Source of the DNA: Planctomycetota bacterium | GTDB lineage: Bacteria > Planctomycetota > Planctomycetia > Planctomycetales > Planctomycetaceae | Assembly (NCBI GenBank): GCA_016872645.1 | Contig: VGZH01000065.1 | Location: 1 to 33,284, forward strand | Reading direction: 5' to 3' | Length of the DNA stretch: 33,284 bases | In this document: one piece after another, positions 9,237 to 19,363 of the stretch | Position numbering within the stretch: position 1 is the stretch's first letter | Layout of the letters: every line of letters starts with the position of its first letter | The notes under the pieces: generated by a model | What the model was told of the DNA's origin: nothing | What the model saw: the letters and a program-made list of their open reading frames with translations, nothing else | Databases searched by the model: none | Made by a program: the position numbers and the translations under genes

Positions 9237-10586
9237 ATGGATCGCGAGTTACGCATTCGGCAGTTGGAGCCGCATAATCTGCTGGCCCTGTCGGCGTACT
9301 CGGTGCTGTTGCGTTTCGCGTGGATCTTCAAAACCGAGAGCGTGATCATCCCGGCGTTTCTCGACAGCCTTTCGGAAGCGGGTTGGCTGCGCGGATGTTT
9401 GCCAGTGCTCAATCGGTTCGGCCAGAGCCTGCCACCGATTTTCTTTGCTCGACGTTTGAAAGCCGCTCGCGTGAAGAAGTGGAGCTTGCTCGGCACGTCG
9501 GCGGGGCTGGGGTTGTCCATGATCGCCGTGGCCGCAATCTGGATGCTGACAGGCGACAAGCAGCAAGTCTGGCTGCCGCCGACATTCTTGCTGCTGTATT
9601 TGTTATTCTTCGCGTCGAACGGTCTGAACCAGCAAGTCTTTGGAACGCTGCAAGGAAAGTTGATCCGGCCAGATCGGCGCGGCGAACTGCTGGGACTTTC
9701 CGGAATCGGCGGCTCGATCACGTCGATCATCGGAGCTTGGTTCCTGCTGCAATACTGGTTGAGCCTGCCAGATCGCGGCTTCGGTTACATCTTCGGATTT
9801 TCTGGATTGGGATTTCTGATCGCGGGAGCGATGTGCTTCTTCGTGAAGGAGCCACCAGATTCCGTTCTGTCCGCCACGGGCGGGTTTGACAGCGGCTCAG
9901 TGGATCGAGACGAAACGCTTCCTGATGGTCGTGGTACGGAACGATCCGAGGGCCTCGCCGCCTCGATTCGCCTGGTGCGCGACGATCGTGACTTTCGGCG
10001 GTTGGCGATCGTGGCGATGCTGTTCATCTCGATTCAGTTGCTCTTCCCGCACTTTCAGGCCTTGGGACAGAAGCACCTCGAACCCGATCTGATCGGCTTT
10101 CAGTTGTTGCTGTGGGTGATCGCTCAGAACGCAGCGGTCGGGTTGTTCAGCTGGGTCTCCGGCAAGCTGGCCGATCATTTCGGAAATCGGCTGTCGCTAC
10201 GGTTGCAAGTCTTCGGAACCGCAAGCGTCCCATTGCTCGCGCTGTTATTCACGAGCGGCGTTGGCGGTTGGGGACCCAAGCACTTCTGGATCACGTTCTT
10301 CTTCCTGGGGCTGACTCCGGTGACGATCAAAACGCTGACAAATTATGCGTTGGAACTGACTGAACCGGCCCGCCATCCGTTGTATGTGGCAACGCTGCAC
10401 GCGAGTTTGGCGGTGCCGTTTATTTTCTCGCCGCTGGTCGGTTGGCTGGTGGACTTGTTAGGGTTTGAACGTGTCTTCCTCGGCGTCAGCGGACTTATTT
10501 TACTCGGCGGGCTGGCGTCGTTTTGGCTGATTGAACCGCGGCATCACCAACGCGATGAACTTCTCGAACTGCAACCCGAACCATGA
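9237..10586 (+). CDS. Major facilitator superfamily transporter
   Basis: A 449-residue membrane protein with about 12 hydrophobic segments in two halves, separated by a polar loop at about residues 206-250 (rich in Asp, Gly, Arg and Ser), as expected for an MFS permease. The family moves small solutes by proton or sodium coupling or by uniport; the substrate here is unknown. The N-terminal half lacks a clean canonical GxxxDRxGRR loop, and the motif [14 protein letters not shown] after the central loop is the second-half equivalent. The ATG at 9237 has AGAAGGA upstream at about 7 bases. Its stop codon overlaps the start of the ABC ATPase gene (ATGA), so the two are translationally coupled, an unusual pairing. 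Confidence 0.85.
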   Translation: MDRELRIRQLEPHNLLALSAYSVLLRFAWIFKTESVIIPAFLDSLSEAGWLRGCLPVLNRFGQSLPPIFFARRLKAARVKKWSLLGTSAGLGLSMIAVAAIWMLTGDKQQVWLPPTFLLLYLLFFASNGLNQQVFGTLQGKLIRPDRRGELLGLSGIGGSITSIIGAWFLLQYWLSLPDRGFGYIFGFSGLGFLIAGAMCFFVKEPPDSVLSATGGFDSGSVDRDETLPDGRGTERSEGLAASIRLVRDDRDFRRLAIVAMLFISIQLLFPHFQALGQKHLEPDLIGFQLLLWVIAQNAAVGLFSWVSGKLADHFGNRLSLRLQVFGTASVPLLALLFTSGVGGWGPKHFWITFFFLGLTPVTIKTLTNYALELTEPARHPLYVATLHASLAVPFIFSPLVGWLVDLLGFERVFLGVSGLILLGGLASFWLIEPRHHQRDELLELQPEP

Positions 10587-11305
10587 ATGCGACCGAATCC
10601 CAATCGAGTGTCTACCAAGCTCGTGGCATCACGAAGGTGTACCGCATGGGTGAGGTGGAGGTGCATGCCCTGCGCGGCGTCGATTTGGATTTGTATCAGG
10701 GGGAGTTCATCGTGCTGCTCGGCCCATCGGGGAGCGGCAAATCGACGTTGCTCAACATCCTGGGGGGGTTGGACGTGCCGACGGCCGGAACGGTGACCTA
10801 TCGCGGCAAAGATCTCACCAGTAATGACGACGCGCTGCTGACCAGCTATCGCCGCAATCATGTCGGATTCGTGTTCCAGTTCTACAACTTGATTCCCAGC
10901 CTGACGGCGCGAGAGAACGTCGCGCTTGTCACGGAAATCGCCAAGAACCCGATGGTGCCCAAGGACGCACTCGAAATAGTCGGCCTTGGTCATCGGCTGA
11001 ACCATTTTCCGGCCCAACTCTCTGGCGGCGAGCAGCAGCGGGTGGCGATTGCTCGCGCGGTCTCCAAGCAACCAGACGTGCTGCTATGTGACGAGCCAAC
11101 CGGAGCACTCGACATTCAAACTGGGATCGTGGTGCTGGAAGTCATCCAGCGCGTGAATCGAGAACTCGGCACAACTACGGCGGTCATCACTCACAACGCG
11201 GCGATCGCTGCCATGGCCGACCGAGTTGTGCATGTCTCAGACGGAAGGATTTCGAGCGTGGAACGAAACGCTCAAAAGATCGTGCCGAGTGAGTTGCGAT
11301 GGTGA
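10583..11305 (+). CDS. ABC transporter ATP-binding protein (LolD/MacB-like)
   Basis: A 240-residue ATPase with all catalytic motifs: Walker [10 protein letters not shown] (47-55), Q-loop Gln 99, signature LSGGEQQRV (146-154), Walker B VLLCDE (166-171) and H-loop His 204. The sequence around the Q-loop and signature ([18 protein letters not shown]) is typical of the LolD/MacB/FtsE-like group that works with FtsX-type permeases in lipoprotein or peptide export. No such permease is encoded in the window: the upstream neighbour is an MFS protein with which it overlaps by 4 bp, and the downstream neighbour, 24 bp away, is glycerol kinase. Either its permease is elsewhere or it has another partner. 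Confidence 0.92.
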   Translation: MNATESQSSVYQARGITKVYRMGEVEVHALRGVDLDLYQGEFIVLLGPSGSGKSTLLNILGGLDVPTAGTVTYRGKDLTSNDDALLTSYRRNHVGFVFQFYNLIPSLTARENVALVTEIAKNPMVPKDALEIVGLGHRLNHFPAQLSGGEQQRVAIARAVSKQPDVLLCDEPTGALDIQTGIVVLEVIQRVNRELGTTTAVITHNAAIAAMADRVVHVSDGRISSVERNAQKIVPSELRW

Positions 11306-11329
11306 GAGGCTGGGAGCTAGGAACATACC

Positions 11330-12814
<1,485 letters not shown>

Positions 12815-13262
12815 CTACCTCTGCCAAGAGCGATTCGCGTCCGTTTTTCGGCACATGCGGGCCACCGTCGAACTTTCCAAGACGTCTGGCTCGTGGGTGA
12901 GTCTGCGGGTTGTAATGGCCGCGTCAATCCTGCGGATTGGCAGCCTTGGTTCGATCACTGATTCCCCTGACAGAACTGTTGCCGTCGTATTCATCGCGCG
13001 GTTCGGCACGGCAGGTAGAGCCGTCATGTTCGGCAGCTTTTCGCCGATTAAACGGACTCGCGCAGGTTCGTGGAATGGCATCTTTGGTTTGCAATGCGCA
13101 TTGAGAACCCGGAATTCGTTGGACGATCTGCAAGATAGGATTCCGACGGCTCGGCGCAAGCCCCCGCCGCGAAACTTCGCCCCAAACCAAACACATCGAG
13201 TCATGAAGCCGGCTGGCGAAACCGTCGCGAGCCGCTTTGATGGATCATCGGGAGATCAAGCG
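12815..13262. other. Gap without a convincing gene
   Basis: 448 bases between glycerol kinase and the RTX-like gene. Frames on both strands are open for 90-130 codons here, but their translations show no recognisable domain and no good ribosome-binding site. The gap probably holds the promoter and leader of the RTX-like gene. I see no clear terminator or palindrome. Confidence 0.4.
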
Positions 13263-15716
13263 ATGCGCCTGTTTTCGTGGTTGTCGTCGATTCAAAAATC
13301 ATGGAACCGTACTCACGCACGCCGCCCTCGCCGAGTCTTGGCCAGACTCGAAAGTTTGGAGACTCGAACTCTGCTCACAACCGGGGCCACCGTCGATGCG
13401 ACGAACCTGGTGCTGGAAGTTGATACCGGCGACACTTTGACCGTGACCGCCAACGCCGACCAGATCATCCTGAACATCAACGGAGTCGATCAGCCTGCGT
13501 TGAACACGCTCGCGTCGGAGGTCGAAACGATCGAGGTTAATCTGCTGGGCGGATCAACGATTGATTTGAGCAATGTCACCGGTGGTGGATTCACCTTGCT
13601 GTTGGCGGGCTCCGCGGACAGCCCACAGCCGCTGGTCACCATCAACGGCAGCGACGGCGACGATTCGATCATCGGTAGTACGATCAGCGATTCAATCATC
13701 GGCGGCGATGGCAGTGACACCATCGTAGCCGGCGATGGCAACGACTTTATCAACGCAGGACTTGCTAACGACATTGTCAGCGGCGGGGACGGATTTGATA
13801 CGATCCTTGGCGGTGATGGTGCGGACGAACTGGACGGCGGAGCCGACTCGGACACGATCAACGGCAACGACGGAGAGGACACCATCACCGGCGGCGACGG
13901 TGACGACCGTCTTGAAGGAGATGCCGGAGAAGACAACCTCGACGGGGAGGAAGGGAACGACGACCTCCGTGGTGGCAGTGACAACGACACTCTGCTTGGA
14001 GGTGACGGCGCCGACAAACTGCAAGGTGGAAGCGAAGACGACTCTCTCGATGGTGGCGACGGCGTGGATACCATAAAGGGCGATGCCGGAAGCGACATAC
14101 TCGTGTGGGCGTCGAGTGACTCAACCGAAACACTTAACGGGGGAACTGGCGATGACACGCTGTTCGTGATTGGCACGTCTGGAAATGATTCGATCACACT
14201 CGGTCAGAACTCCCGCGGAAAGTACAAGGTCACTGGGGTTGAAGGTCGCACTGGTAACACGCTGGCGATTGAAAATGTCGCCGTCGATGGCCTCGAAGGC
14301 GATGACACGATCACGATCAACAACATGACGGCTTCTGTATTCTCCACGTTTGTCGTGGCTGGAAACACCGGCAATGACCGAATCCTGGCCAACAATTCGG
14401 TGCTAACCAACTTCTTGACGATTCTCGAAGGTAACGACGGAGCGGACAGCATCGTTGGCTCGCGGAATCCAGACTTGATCGATGGTGGAACTGACGGCGA
14501 CACGATCAACGGCAACGGCGGTGGTGACTTCATCGTCGGTGGTGACGGCGACGACAGCATTCTCGGTGGCGATGGCAACGACAACATCACTGGCAATGAG
14601 GGTAATGACACGATCGACTCGCAACTCGGCGAGGACATCATTTACGGTGACAACGACGACGGCACCGGGTCGGGCAACGACGTTCTCAACGGTGGCGGCG
14701 GAAACGACACCATCTACGGAGGCGAGGCAGACGACAAAATCTTTGCCGGTGCGGGCAATGATCTTGTCTACGGCGATAACGAAGACGGAACCGGAACCGG
14801 CAACGACAGCCTCAATGGCAACATTGGCCGTGACACCATGTTTGGCGGTGACGGTGACGATCGATTGCGCGGCGACGGCGACAACGACAGCCTGTCCGGC
14901 GAAGCCGGCAACGATTTGGTAGAAGGTGACGACGGCCAGGACACGCTCTTTGGTGACGACTCGGATGACTTCACTGCGGGAGATGACACAATCAACGGTG
15001 GTGCCGGCAATGACTCGATCGTCGGTGGCCAAGGGGCGGACCTAATCAATGGAAATGCCGGCAATGACAAAGTCTTCGGCTACATCGATGGTGGTGCACT
15101 CTCCGACGGCAACAACGTGATCCTCGGCGGCGACGGAAATGACACGCTCACTGGACAGGATGGCGATGACACTCTGAATGGCCAAGCCGGCAACGATCGC
15201 GCTAATGGTGAATCGGGTGCCGATTACGTTTTGGGCGGCGCCGGCTTTGATACTCTCAGCGGTGGCGAAGGGGGCGATACGATCGACGGCCAAAACGATA
15301 ATGATCGAATCTACGGCGACAACATCGACGGGTCTGGCTTCGGCAACGATACGCTCTACGGCCGTGACGGCAACGACACTCTGCAAGGCGGCAGCGGAAA
15401 CGATTTCATGGACGGCGGCGACGGAAACGATGGCCTCTCCGGCCAAGAAGATCACGATTCCATGCTCGGCGGCACGGGCAACGACACCCTCTTAGGCGGC
15501 GCTGGCAACGACACGCTGCGAGGCGGTGATGGCAACGATGTCGTCATCGGAGACAGCTATGTTTCCGGTGCCATTTTCGGCGGCGATTACGTCGTCGGTG
15601 ACGCGGGTACGGACACCGTCGCCGGCAATGGCGGATTCAATGTCGTCCTCAATCCTTCCGAATTGGATTACAACGCGGACGAGAAGCCATTCAGCATCAA
15701 GCCGTCATGGGAATAG
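13263..15716 (+). CDS. RTX-like Ca-binding repeat protein with LEPR-XLL-type N-terminus
   Basis: An 817-residue, very acidic protein. Residues 27-39 read ARLESLETRTLLT, a variant of the LEPR-XLL motif found near the N-terminus of large surface proteins of planctomycetes and relatives. From about residue 120 to the end are dozens of nonapeptide repeats of the GGxGxDxxx type, which bind calcium and fold as a parallel beta roll. Residues about 280-390 interrupt the array with a non-repeat segment. A longer unit YGDN-DGxGxGND recurs near residues 461, 503 and 684. The frame is open upstream to 12855, but the ATG at 13263 has GGAG eight bases before it and begins the basic leader. No type I secretion genes are adjacent. 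Probable role: cell-surface or secreted adhesive or structural protein. Confidence 0.85.
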   Translation: MRLFSWLSSIQKSWNRTHARRPRRVLARLESLETRTLLTTGATVDATNLVLEVDTGDTLTVTANADQIILNINGVDQPALNTLASEVETIEVNLLGGSTIDLSNVTGGGFTLLLAGSADSPQPLVTINGSDGDDSIIGSTISDSIIGGDGSDTIVAGDGNDFINAGLANDIVSGGDGFDTILGGDGADELDGGADSDTINGNDGEDTITGGDGDDRLEGDAGEDNLDGEEGNDDLRGGSDNDTLLGGDGADKLQGGSEDDSLDGGDGVDTIKGDAGSDILVWASSDSTETLNGGTGDDTLFVIGTSGNDSITLGQNSRGKYKVTGVEGRTGNTLAIENVAVDGLEGDDTITINNMTASVFSTFVVAGNTGNDRILANNSVLTNFLTILEGNDGADSIVGSRNPDLIDGGTDGDTINGNGGGDFIVGGDGDDSILGGDGNDNITGNEGNDTIDSQLGEDIIYGDNDDGTGSGNDVLNGGGGNDTIYGGEADDKIFAGAGNDLVYGDNEDGTGTGNDSLNGNIGRDTMFGGDGDDRLRGDGDNDSLSGEAGNDLVEGDDGQDTLFGDDSDDFTAGDDTINGGAGNDSIVGGQGADLINGNAGNDKVFGYIDGGALSDGNNVILGGDGNDTLTGQDGDDTLNGQAGNDRANGESGADYVLGGAGFDTLSGGEGGDTIDGQNDNDRIYGDNIDGSGFGNDTLYGRDGNDTLQGGSGNDFMDGGDGNDGLSGQEDHDSMLGGTGNDTLLGGAGNDTLRGGDGNDVVIGDSYVSGAIFGGDYVVGDAGTDTVAGNGGFNVVLNPSELDYNADEKPFSIKPSWE

Positions 15717-15742
15717 TTCGCCCGACTGCAAGGACCGAAAAC

Positions 15743-15776
15743 AAAAAAGCCCGTGCAATTTGCATGGGCTTTTTTC
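15743..15776. terminator. Strong rho-independent terminator
   Basis: AGCCCGTGCA pairs with TGCATGGGCT around a 3-base loop, flanked by six A on the left and six T on the right, so it can work in both directions. It lies 26 bases after the RTX-like gene and also faces the minus-strand tRNA-Cys gene. Confidence 0.9.
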
Positions 15777-15841
15777 GTGGCAATTTGAAACCATGCCGCG
15801 AGCCAACGAACGGCTGGCGACCGAGTTTGCGATCCCCCAAA

Positions 15842-15914
15842 AGGGGCCGGTGGGAGTTGAACCCACGCGTGACGGATTTGCAATCCGTTGCCTTAGCCAC
15901 TTGGCTACGGCCCC
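15842..15914 (-). tRNA. tRNA-Cys (GCA)
   Basis: A 73-base cloverleaf on the minus strand. Acceptor GGGGCCG pairs with CGGCCCC; the D stem is GCC/GGC. The anticodon arm is ACGGA-TTGCAAA-TCCGT, giving anticodon GCA. The T arm is GTGGG-TTCAACT-CCCAC. The discriminator base is U, an identity element for bacterial cysteinyl-tRNA synthetase. The genomic sequence after it is TTT, so the CCA end must be added after transcription. A well-formed promoter lies 12 bases upstream. Confidence 0.97.
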
Positions 15915-15926
15915 AAAGCGCGGCGG

Positions 15927-15955
15927 ACTTTAGTTGTGAGTTTTCTGAGGGTCAA
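15927..15955 (-). promoter_or_regulatory. Sigma70-type promoter of tRNA-Cys
   Basis: On the minus strand TTGACC (15950-15955) and TAAAGT (15927-15932) are separated by exactly 17 bases, and the mature tRNA begins 12 bases past the -10 box, leaving little or no 5' leader. The -35 box matches five of six consensus bases and the -10 box four of six. The G+C-rich stretch just after the -10 box resembles a stringent-control discriminator. Confidence 0.75.
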
Positions 15956-15973
15956 GGCGGGTTCTGACAGGAG

Positions 15974-16040
15974 AATTGCATTGCAAATTGCAAAACAAAA
16001 ATTGCAAGATGAAATTTGCTAGTTGCAAATTGCAAATTGC
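15974..16040. repeat. AT-rich TTGCAAATTGC repeat cluster
   Basis: The 14-mer TTGCAAATTGCAAA occurs at 15981-15994 and again at 16023-16036, with several partial copies of TTGCAA between and around them, including some inverted as TTTGC. It lies between tRNA-Cys and the HD-domain gene, upstream of both, and is much more AT-rich than the coding sequence nearby. Confidence 0.7.
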
Positions 16041-16098
16041 TGCGTGTCGCTAGACAGTCTCCCATCAAGCCATTGGGCGAACCGCGAAAGACAATCTC

Positions 16099-17523
16099 AT
16101 GCCACGCGATTTCAACACCGAAAGCCTCTCGCACGATCCGATTCACGGGTACATCCCGTTTGTCTCGAAGGATGGAATTCCGGACGGAGAAGTTTCGGAA
16201 CAGGAGTTGATCGATCATCCGTGGGTCCAGCGGATGCGACACATTCACCAACTGCAGACGGCGTGGTGGGTGTTTCCGTCAGCCGAGCACATGCGTTTTC
16301 AGCACATCTTGGGCGCGATGCACTTGTCTTCGATCGCGATGGATCGCTGGTACGAATCATTGGTGGCATCCGGCTCGAATGTACCGTCGCGAGCGTACGT
16401 CGAAAGCCTGGTCCGAATGGCGGCCCTGCTGCACGACGTTGGACATGGGCCGTTTGGGCATTTCTTTGACGATCACTTCCTCGACCAATTCGGACTGACT
16501 CATGAGGTTATCGGATCGGTCATCATTCAGCAGGAATTGGGTGAACTGATTCGCCGAGTGCGACGCAATCCGAATGGTCGGCTGGGACCTCTGGAGGAGC
16601 TCGACCCCAGCCAGGTCGCATGGCTCATTTGCCGGCCGACGGGCAAGCCTCAAGACGAGCACGGTCATCCCGTGTGGCTCAAAAAGCTGCGTTCTCTCTT
16701 CAGCGGCATCTACACCGTGGACAACATGGACTTTGTGCTCCGCGATGCGTACATGTCCGGCTACAACACGAAGGCGTTCGATCTGTCGCGAATGTTGCAC
16801 TACAGCTTTTTTTCGACGGAAGGGCTGACGATTCACGCTCGTGGCCTGCCGACGCTGATTAATTTCATCGAAACGCGGGCGAATCTGTTTCGGACGATCT
16901 ATTTTCATCGGACAGTACGAGCCATCGATCTCGCGTTGGAAGAACTGTTTGGCCCGACGATGCTGCGGCTGTTTGGAGGTTCTGACGGACAGCCGATGAA
17001 TCCTCTGGAACATCTCGACGAATATCGCCAACTAACCGAATCAACGTTTCTGGTCGATGTGCAGCGTTGGTCGCGCAGTTCTGATCCCGAATTGAAGTCG
17101 CTGGGGGCGCAATGGGACGCGCTGCTTTCTCGTCAGGTGACTTGGAAGATGGCCTGTGAGCGAACCTTCAATTTCCACGCCGGGCAGGCCGAGCGAACTT
17201 CCATCTTTTCCGAACCGGATTTGGTGGAGAAACGCATCCGAGCCACGCTGCCAGCCAACTTGAGAGAGATTGAGCTGCGAATCGATGTTGCTCGCCATTA
17301 TCACCGGCCGAGCGGCAGACTCCCCGCAGGCGGACAGAATTTTCTGCTCGATCCAGTCGGCGACGCGCCGCGGGAACTGCATGACGATGAACTTTTTCAG
17401 TCATTGCCGACGAGTTTCTCGATCTTTCGCGTGTACTCGAAGGATCACCGACACGACACGGCCCTGCACGCTGCCGTGAATGCGGTACTTGGTGCCGTCG
17501 CGGACTCAAAGACGAATATGTGA
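16099..17523 (+). CDS. HD-domain phosphohydrolase (SAMHD1/dGTPase-like)
   Basis: A 474-residue protein of the COG1078 HD superfamily, whose members include dNTP triphosphohydrolases and SAMHD1. The metal site is complete: His 69 in RFQHILG, His 112-Asp 113 in LLHDVGHGPFGH, and the distal Asp (208) in YTVDNMDFVLRDAY. The N-terminal DPIHGYIPF is the usual entry into this fold. The C-terminal third is less conserved, as is normal. It probably hydrolyses a nucleotide, but which one is not shown by sequence. The ATG at 16099 sits about 60 bases after an AT-rich repeat cluster; no strong ribosome-binding site is visible. The downstream small gene is on the same strand 140 bp away. Confidence 0.88.
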   Translation: MPRDFNTESLSHDPIHGYIPFVSKDGIPDGEVSEQELIDHPWVQRMRHIHQLQTAWWVFPSAEHMRFQHILGAMHLSSIAMDRWYESLVASGSNVPSRAYVESLVRMAALLHDVGHGPFGHFFDDHFLDQFGLTHEVIGSVIIQQELGELIRRVRRNPNGRLGPLEELDPSQVAWLICRPTGKPQDEHGHPVWLKKLRSLFSGIYTVDNMDFVLRDAYMSGYNTKAFDLSRMLHYSFFSTEGLTIHARGLPTLINFIETRANLFRTIYFHRTVRAIDLALEELFGPTMLRLFGGSDGQPMNPLEHLDEYRQLTESTFLVDVQRWSRSSDPELKSLGAQWDALLSRQVTWKMACERTFNFHAGQAERTSIFSEPDLVEKRIRATLPANLREIELRIDVARHYHRPSGRLPAGGQNFLLDPVGDAPRELHDDELFQSLPTSFSIFRVYSKDHRHDTALHAAVNAVLGAVADSKTNM

Positions 17524-17663
17524 GCGGCAGGGCAAGTGGACTTTTCCGGCTGTGTTTGTCGTGCAGCCAAGTTGTTTCGCAGCGGTCGTTGCGGTCGTTG
17601 CTGTCGTGTCGGCGAATCGCGCCAGACTGACAATCGGGGTCAAGCCGGTCGATACCTGAGTTC

Positions 17664-18002
17664 ATGCTCGACCTCGATCTCGCCCTGTTGGACGCATATC
17701 CCGAATGGCGGCAAGTGTTGCTGGCCTACAACGACGATGTTGACTCCGTGATCCTCACAGAACCTGAGACGTCGGAGTTCGTCGCTCGTGGTTTTCGCCC
17801 ACGGGTCCGCGAAGTGGACGGCGTTCCGGCCGATCAGATGACTCGGGCACACGGCAAACTGATCGCTCACGGCCTGCTGCAAGTTGAAATCACCGGACGC
17901 ACGGGGGGCATGCTGTACCAGTTGACCGCCGCCGGCCGCCAAGCCTGCTTGCGGCTGACAGGGGCGACCGAGAACGAATCGCTGGAATTGGCTTTGGCGT
18001 GA
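17664..18002 (+). CDS. Small winged-helix-like hypothetical protein
   Basis: A 112-residue protein that I do not recognise. Residues 60-100 run as a helix (MTRAHGKLIAHGLL) followed by a short two-stranded hairpin (QVEITGRTGGMLYQLT) and AAGRQA, which resembles the recognition helix and wing of a MarR-type winged helix whose last residues report hairpin and helix. A long minus-strand frame covers the same bases, but its translation is low-complexity in an out-of-frame manner, and this frame ends neatly before a terminator. The start has only a poor ribosome-binding site. It may be a small transcription regulator or a protein-interaction domain. Confidence 0.55.
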   Translation: MLDLDLALLDAYPEWRQVLLAYNDDVDSVILTEPETSEFVARGFRPRVREVDGVPADQMTRAHGKLIAHGLLQVEITGRTGGMLYQLTAAGRQACLRLTGATENESLELALA

Positions 18003-18027
18003 TCGTTGTGACCTGTCTCTAAAAAGT

Positions 18028-18053
18028 AACAGGCTCCGAATTCGGAGCCTGTT
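18028..18053 (-). terminator. Terminator of the OmpA-like gene (26-bp perfect palindrome)
   Basis: A perfect 26-base palindrome centred on GAATTC, with arms AACAGGCTCCGAA. On the minus strand it is followed by ACTTTTTAG, giving a T run after the stem, so it best fits the end of the minus-strand OmpA-like gene (stop at 18082). It also lies 26 bases after the plus-strand small gene and could serve both. Confidence 0.85.
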
Positions 18054-18081
18054 GGCGTTTGAGTCACAACATTGGGATCGC

Positions 18082-18879
18082 TCAATTCTGCGAGCGGACT
18101 TGATCCCAAGCACCCGCCACATCGGAAGCATCCGGGGCGAGGACGTAGATTTCCACGCGGCGATTCTTGGCTCGTGTATTCGGGTCCTTGTTGTTGGCGA
18201 TGGGTTCGAACTCGCCGGCACCAGAGGACCGCATGCGGCGCTGATCGATACCAAATTTCTTGAGCTCGACCAGGACTGAGTTGGCTCGGTTGGTTGAAAG
18301 ATGCCAATTGGTTGGATGTCGTGATTTCGTGGCGGCTTTGGCGATGGGTCGATCATCGGTATGGCCGACGATCTGCACGCGAAGCAGTTTGGTGTCGCCG
18401 CTGTTCAAGATGCTCGCGATGTCACGCAGCAAGGCCTCACCCTTTTTGGCGACGGTGTCACTGCCGGAATCAAACAGCAGATCCGAGTCGAGTTTTGCGA
18501 CACCCGTGTTCTCGTCAAACGTGATGCCGGAATACTTTTGGCTTAATCCTTTGAAGCGAGCGTTGGCATCGCTCGACAGTGGATTCGTGCGGCCGGTGTT
18601 CTTGAACCGCTCGGCCATCTGAGCACGTTCGGCATTGAGGTTGTCGATCCGTTTGTTGGCGATATCGAGGTTGCCTCGAAGCTGGTCGTTCTGCTGTTGC
18701 AGTTGAGCCATCGACTGCGACATCGACTTATTCTGACCCCAGAGTTGTTGGGATCGGTACTGGCTCTGCCGATGTGTCGTTCTGGGGACAAGGCCGTTGT
18801 GCATGCAGCCCGTCAACGGCAGGGTGATCATTCCCAGCAGGCACCAAAGGGCCCAGCGGTTTCGAAACGAATGCGACAT
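18082..18879 (-). CDS. OmpA-family lipoprotein (peptidoglycan-binding)
   Basis: A 265-residue lipoprotein. The leader ends in lipobox LTGC with Cys at 25. Residues about 50-115 form a Gln/Asn-rich coiled coil. The C-terminal 110 residues are an OmpA domain: LFDSGSDTV, VQIVGHTDDRPI, LSTNRANSV and NTRAKNRRVEI, the last including the residues that bind diaminopimelate of peptidoglycan. The layout, lipid anchor plus coiled coil plus OmpA domain, resembles Pal-like tethers or MotB-like stator domains without the membrane helix. The start at 18879 has GGAG about 9 bases upstream; a longer frame to 19032 lacks support. It diverges from the acidic HTH protein. Planctomycetes do have peptidoglycan, so the role is plausible. 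Confidence 0.92.
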   Translation of the reverse strand: MSHSFRNRWALWCLLGMITLPLTGCMHNGLVPRTTHRQSQYRSQQLWGQNKSMSQSMAQLQQQNDQLRGNLDIANKRIDNLNAERAQMAERFKNTGRTNPLSSDANARFKGLSQKYSGITFDENTGVAKLDSDLLFDSGSDTVAKKGEALLRDIASILNSGDTKLLRVQIVGHTDDRPIAKAATKSRHPTNWHLSTNRANSVLVELKKFGIDQRRMRSSGAGEFEPIANNKDPNTRAKNRRVEIYVLAPDASDVAGAWDQVRSQN

Positions 18880-19363
18880 GACAAGAGACTCCGTTCGAGG
18901 CGGCGAGTCTTCAGCGTTTCGCAGCGTCGGGTCGCGGGGAGACGATCCAACGGCGATGCACCAAAGATGAACGCGGAGAAGTCGGATGGAGGGAAAAGGG
19001 ACAGGAAGGGATTCTGGCAGGGTCCGCTTCAAGCCGAGAATGCGTGGGAAGGACTCCCGAATGGAAGGGGCGTTACCCTCGGCTGGGTCGAAGCGGGCGG
19101 GGTTGTAGTCGTATCTGAAAAACGTGCCAAGTCGAATCTGAGGATTTTTCCGACGAGCTTCCCGTTGTCATCGAACCTCACCAACGGATGTTTGGGGTAG
19201 GGTCGCTCGAAACTTCTTGCTCGCGCCGATTTCGCCTTTAGAATCAAGCACCGCATTCTCGCAACCACCTTTCCGAGCACGGTTTGCAAGGCCCGGTTGT
19301 ACTGGTGGCGACAATGGCGACAATGACGACAATGACGCGGACCGCATCGGGAGTCGGTAAATC
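18880..19363. other. Divergent intergenic region with a small tandem repeat
   Basis: 484 bases between the OmpA-like gene and the acidic HTH gene, presumably holding both promoters, which I cannot place with confidence. Short open frames on both strands have no recognisable product. At 19307-19333 the unit GGCGACAAT occurs three times in tandem (the third as GACGACAAT), ending 30 bases before the HTH gene start. Confidence 0.45.

Noticed and set aside
12815-13204. A 129-codon minus-strand frame between glycerol kinase and the RTX-like gene
   Set aside because: No ribosome-binding site, no recognisable domain, and an overlapping plus-strand frame is just as open; it is probably chance.
13490-15455. 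Long minus-strand frames and repeated DNA under the RTX-like gene, at first resembling a tandem-repeat or CRISPR-like array
   Set aside because: The repeats are variable in sequence and follow a 27-base codon-phased pattern of GGxGxDxxx, so they are coding repeats; minus-strand frames are their antisense.
17640-18356. A 238-codon minus-strand frame spanning the small winged-helix-like gene
   Set aside because: It runs through the 26-bp terminator palindrome and into the antisense of the OmpA domain in another frame; the OmpA frame is certain, so this is a shadow.
19029-19289. An 86-codon minus-strand frame in the gap before the acidic HTH gene
   Set aside because: No ribosome-binding site and no recognisable product; could be a remnant but cannot be supported.
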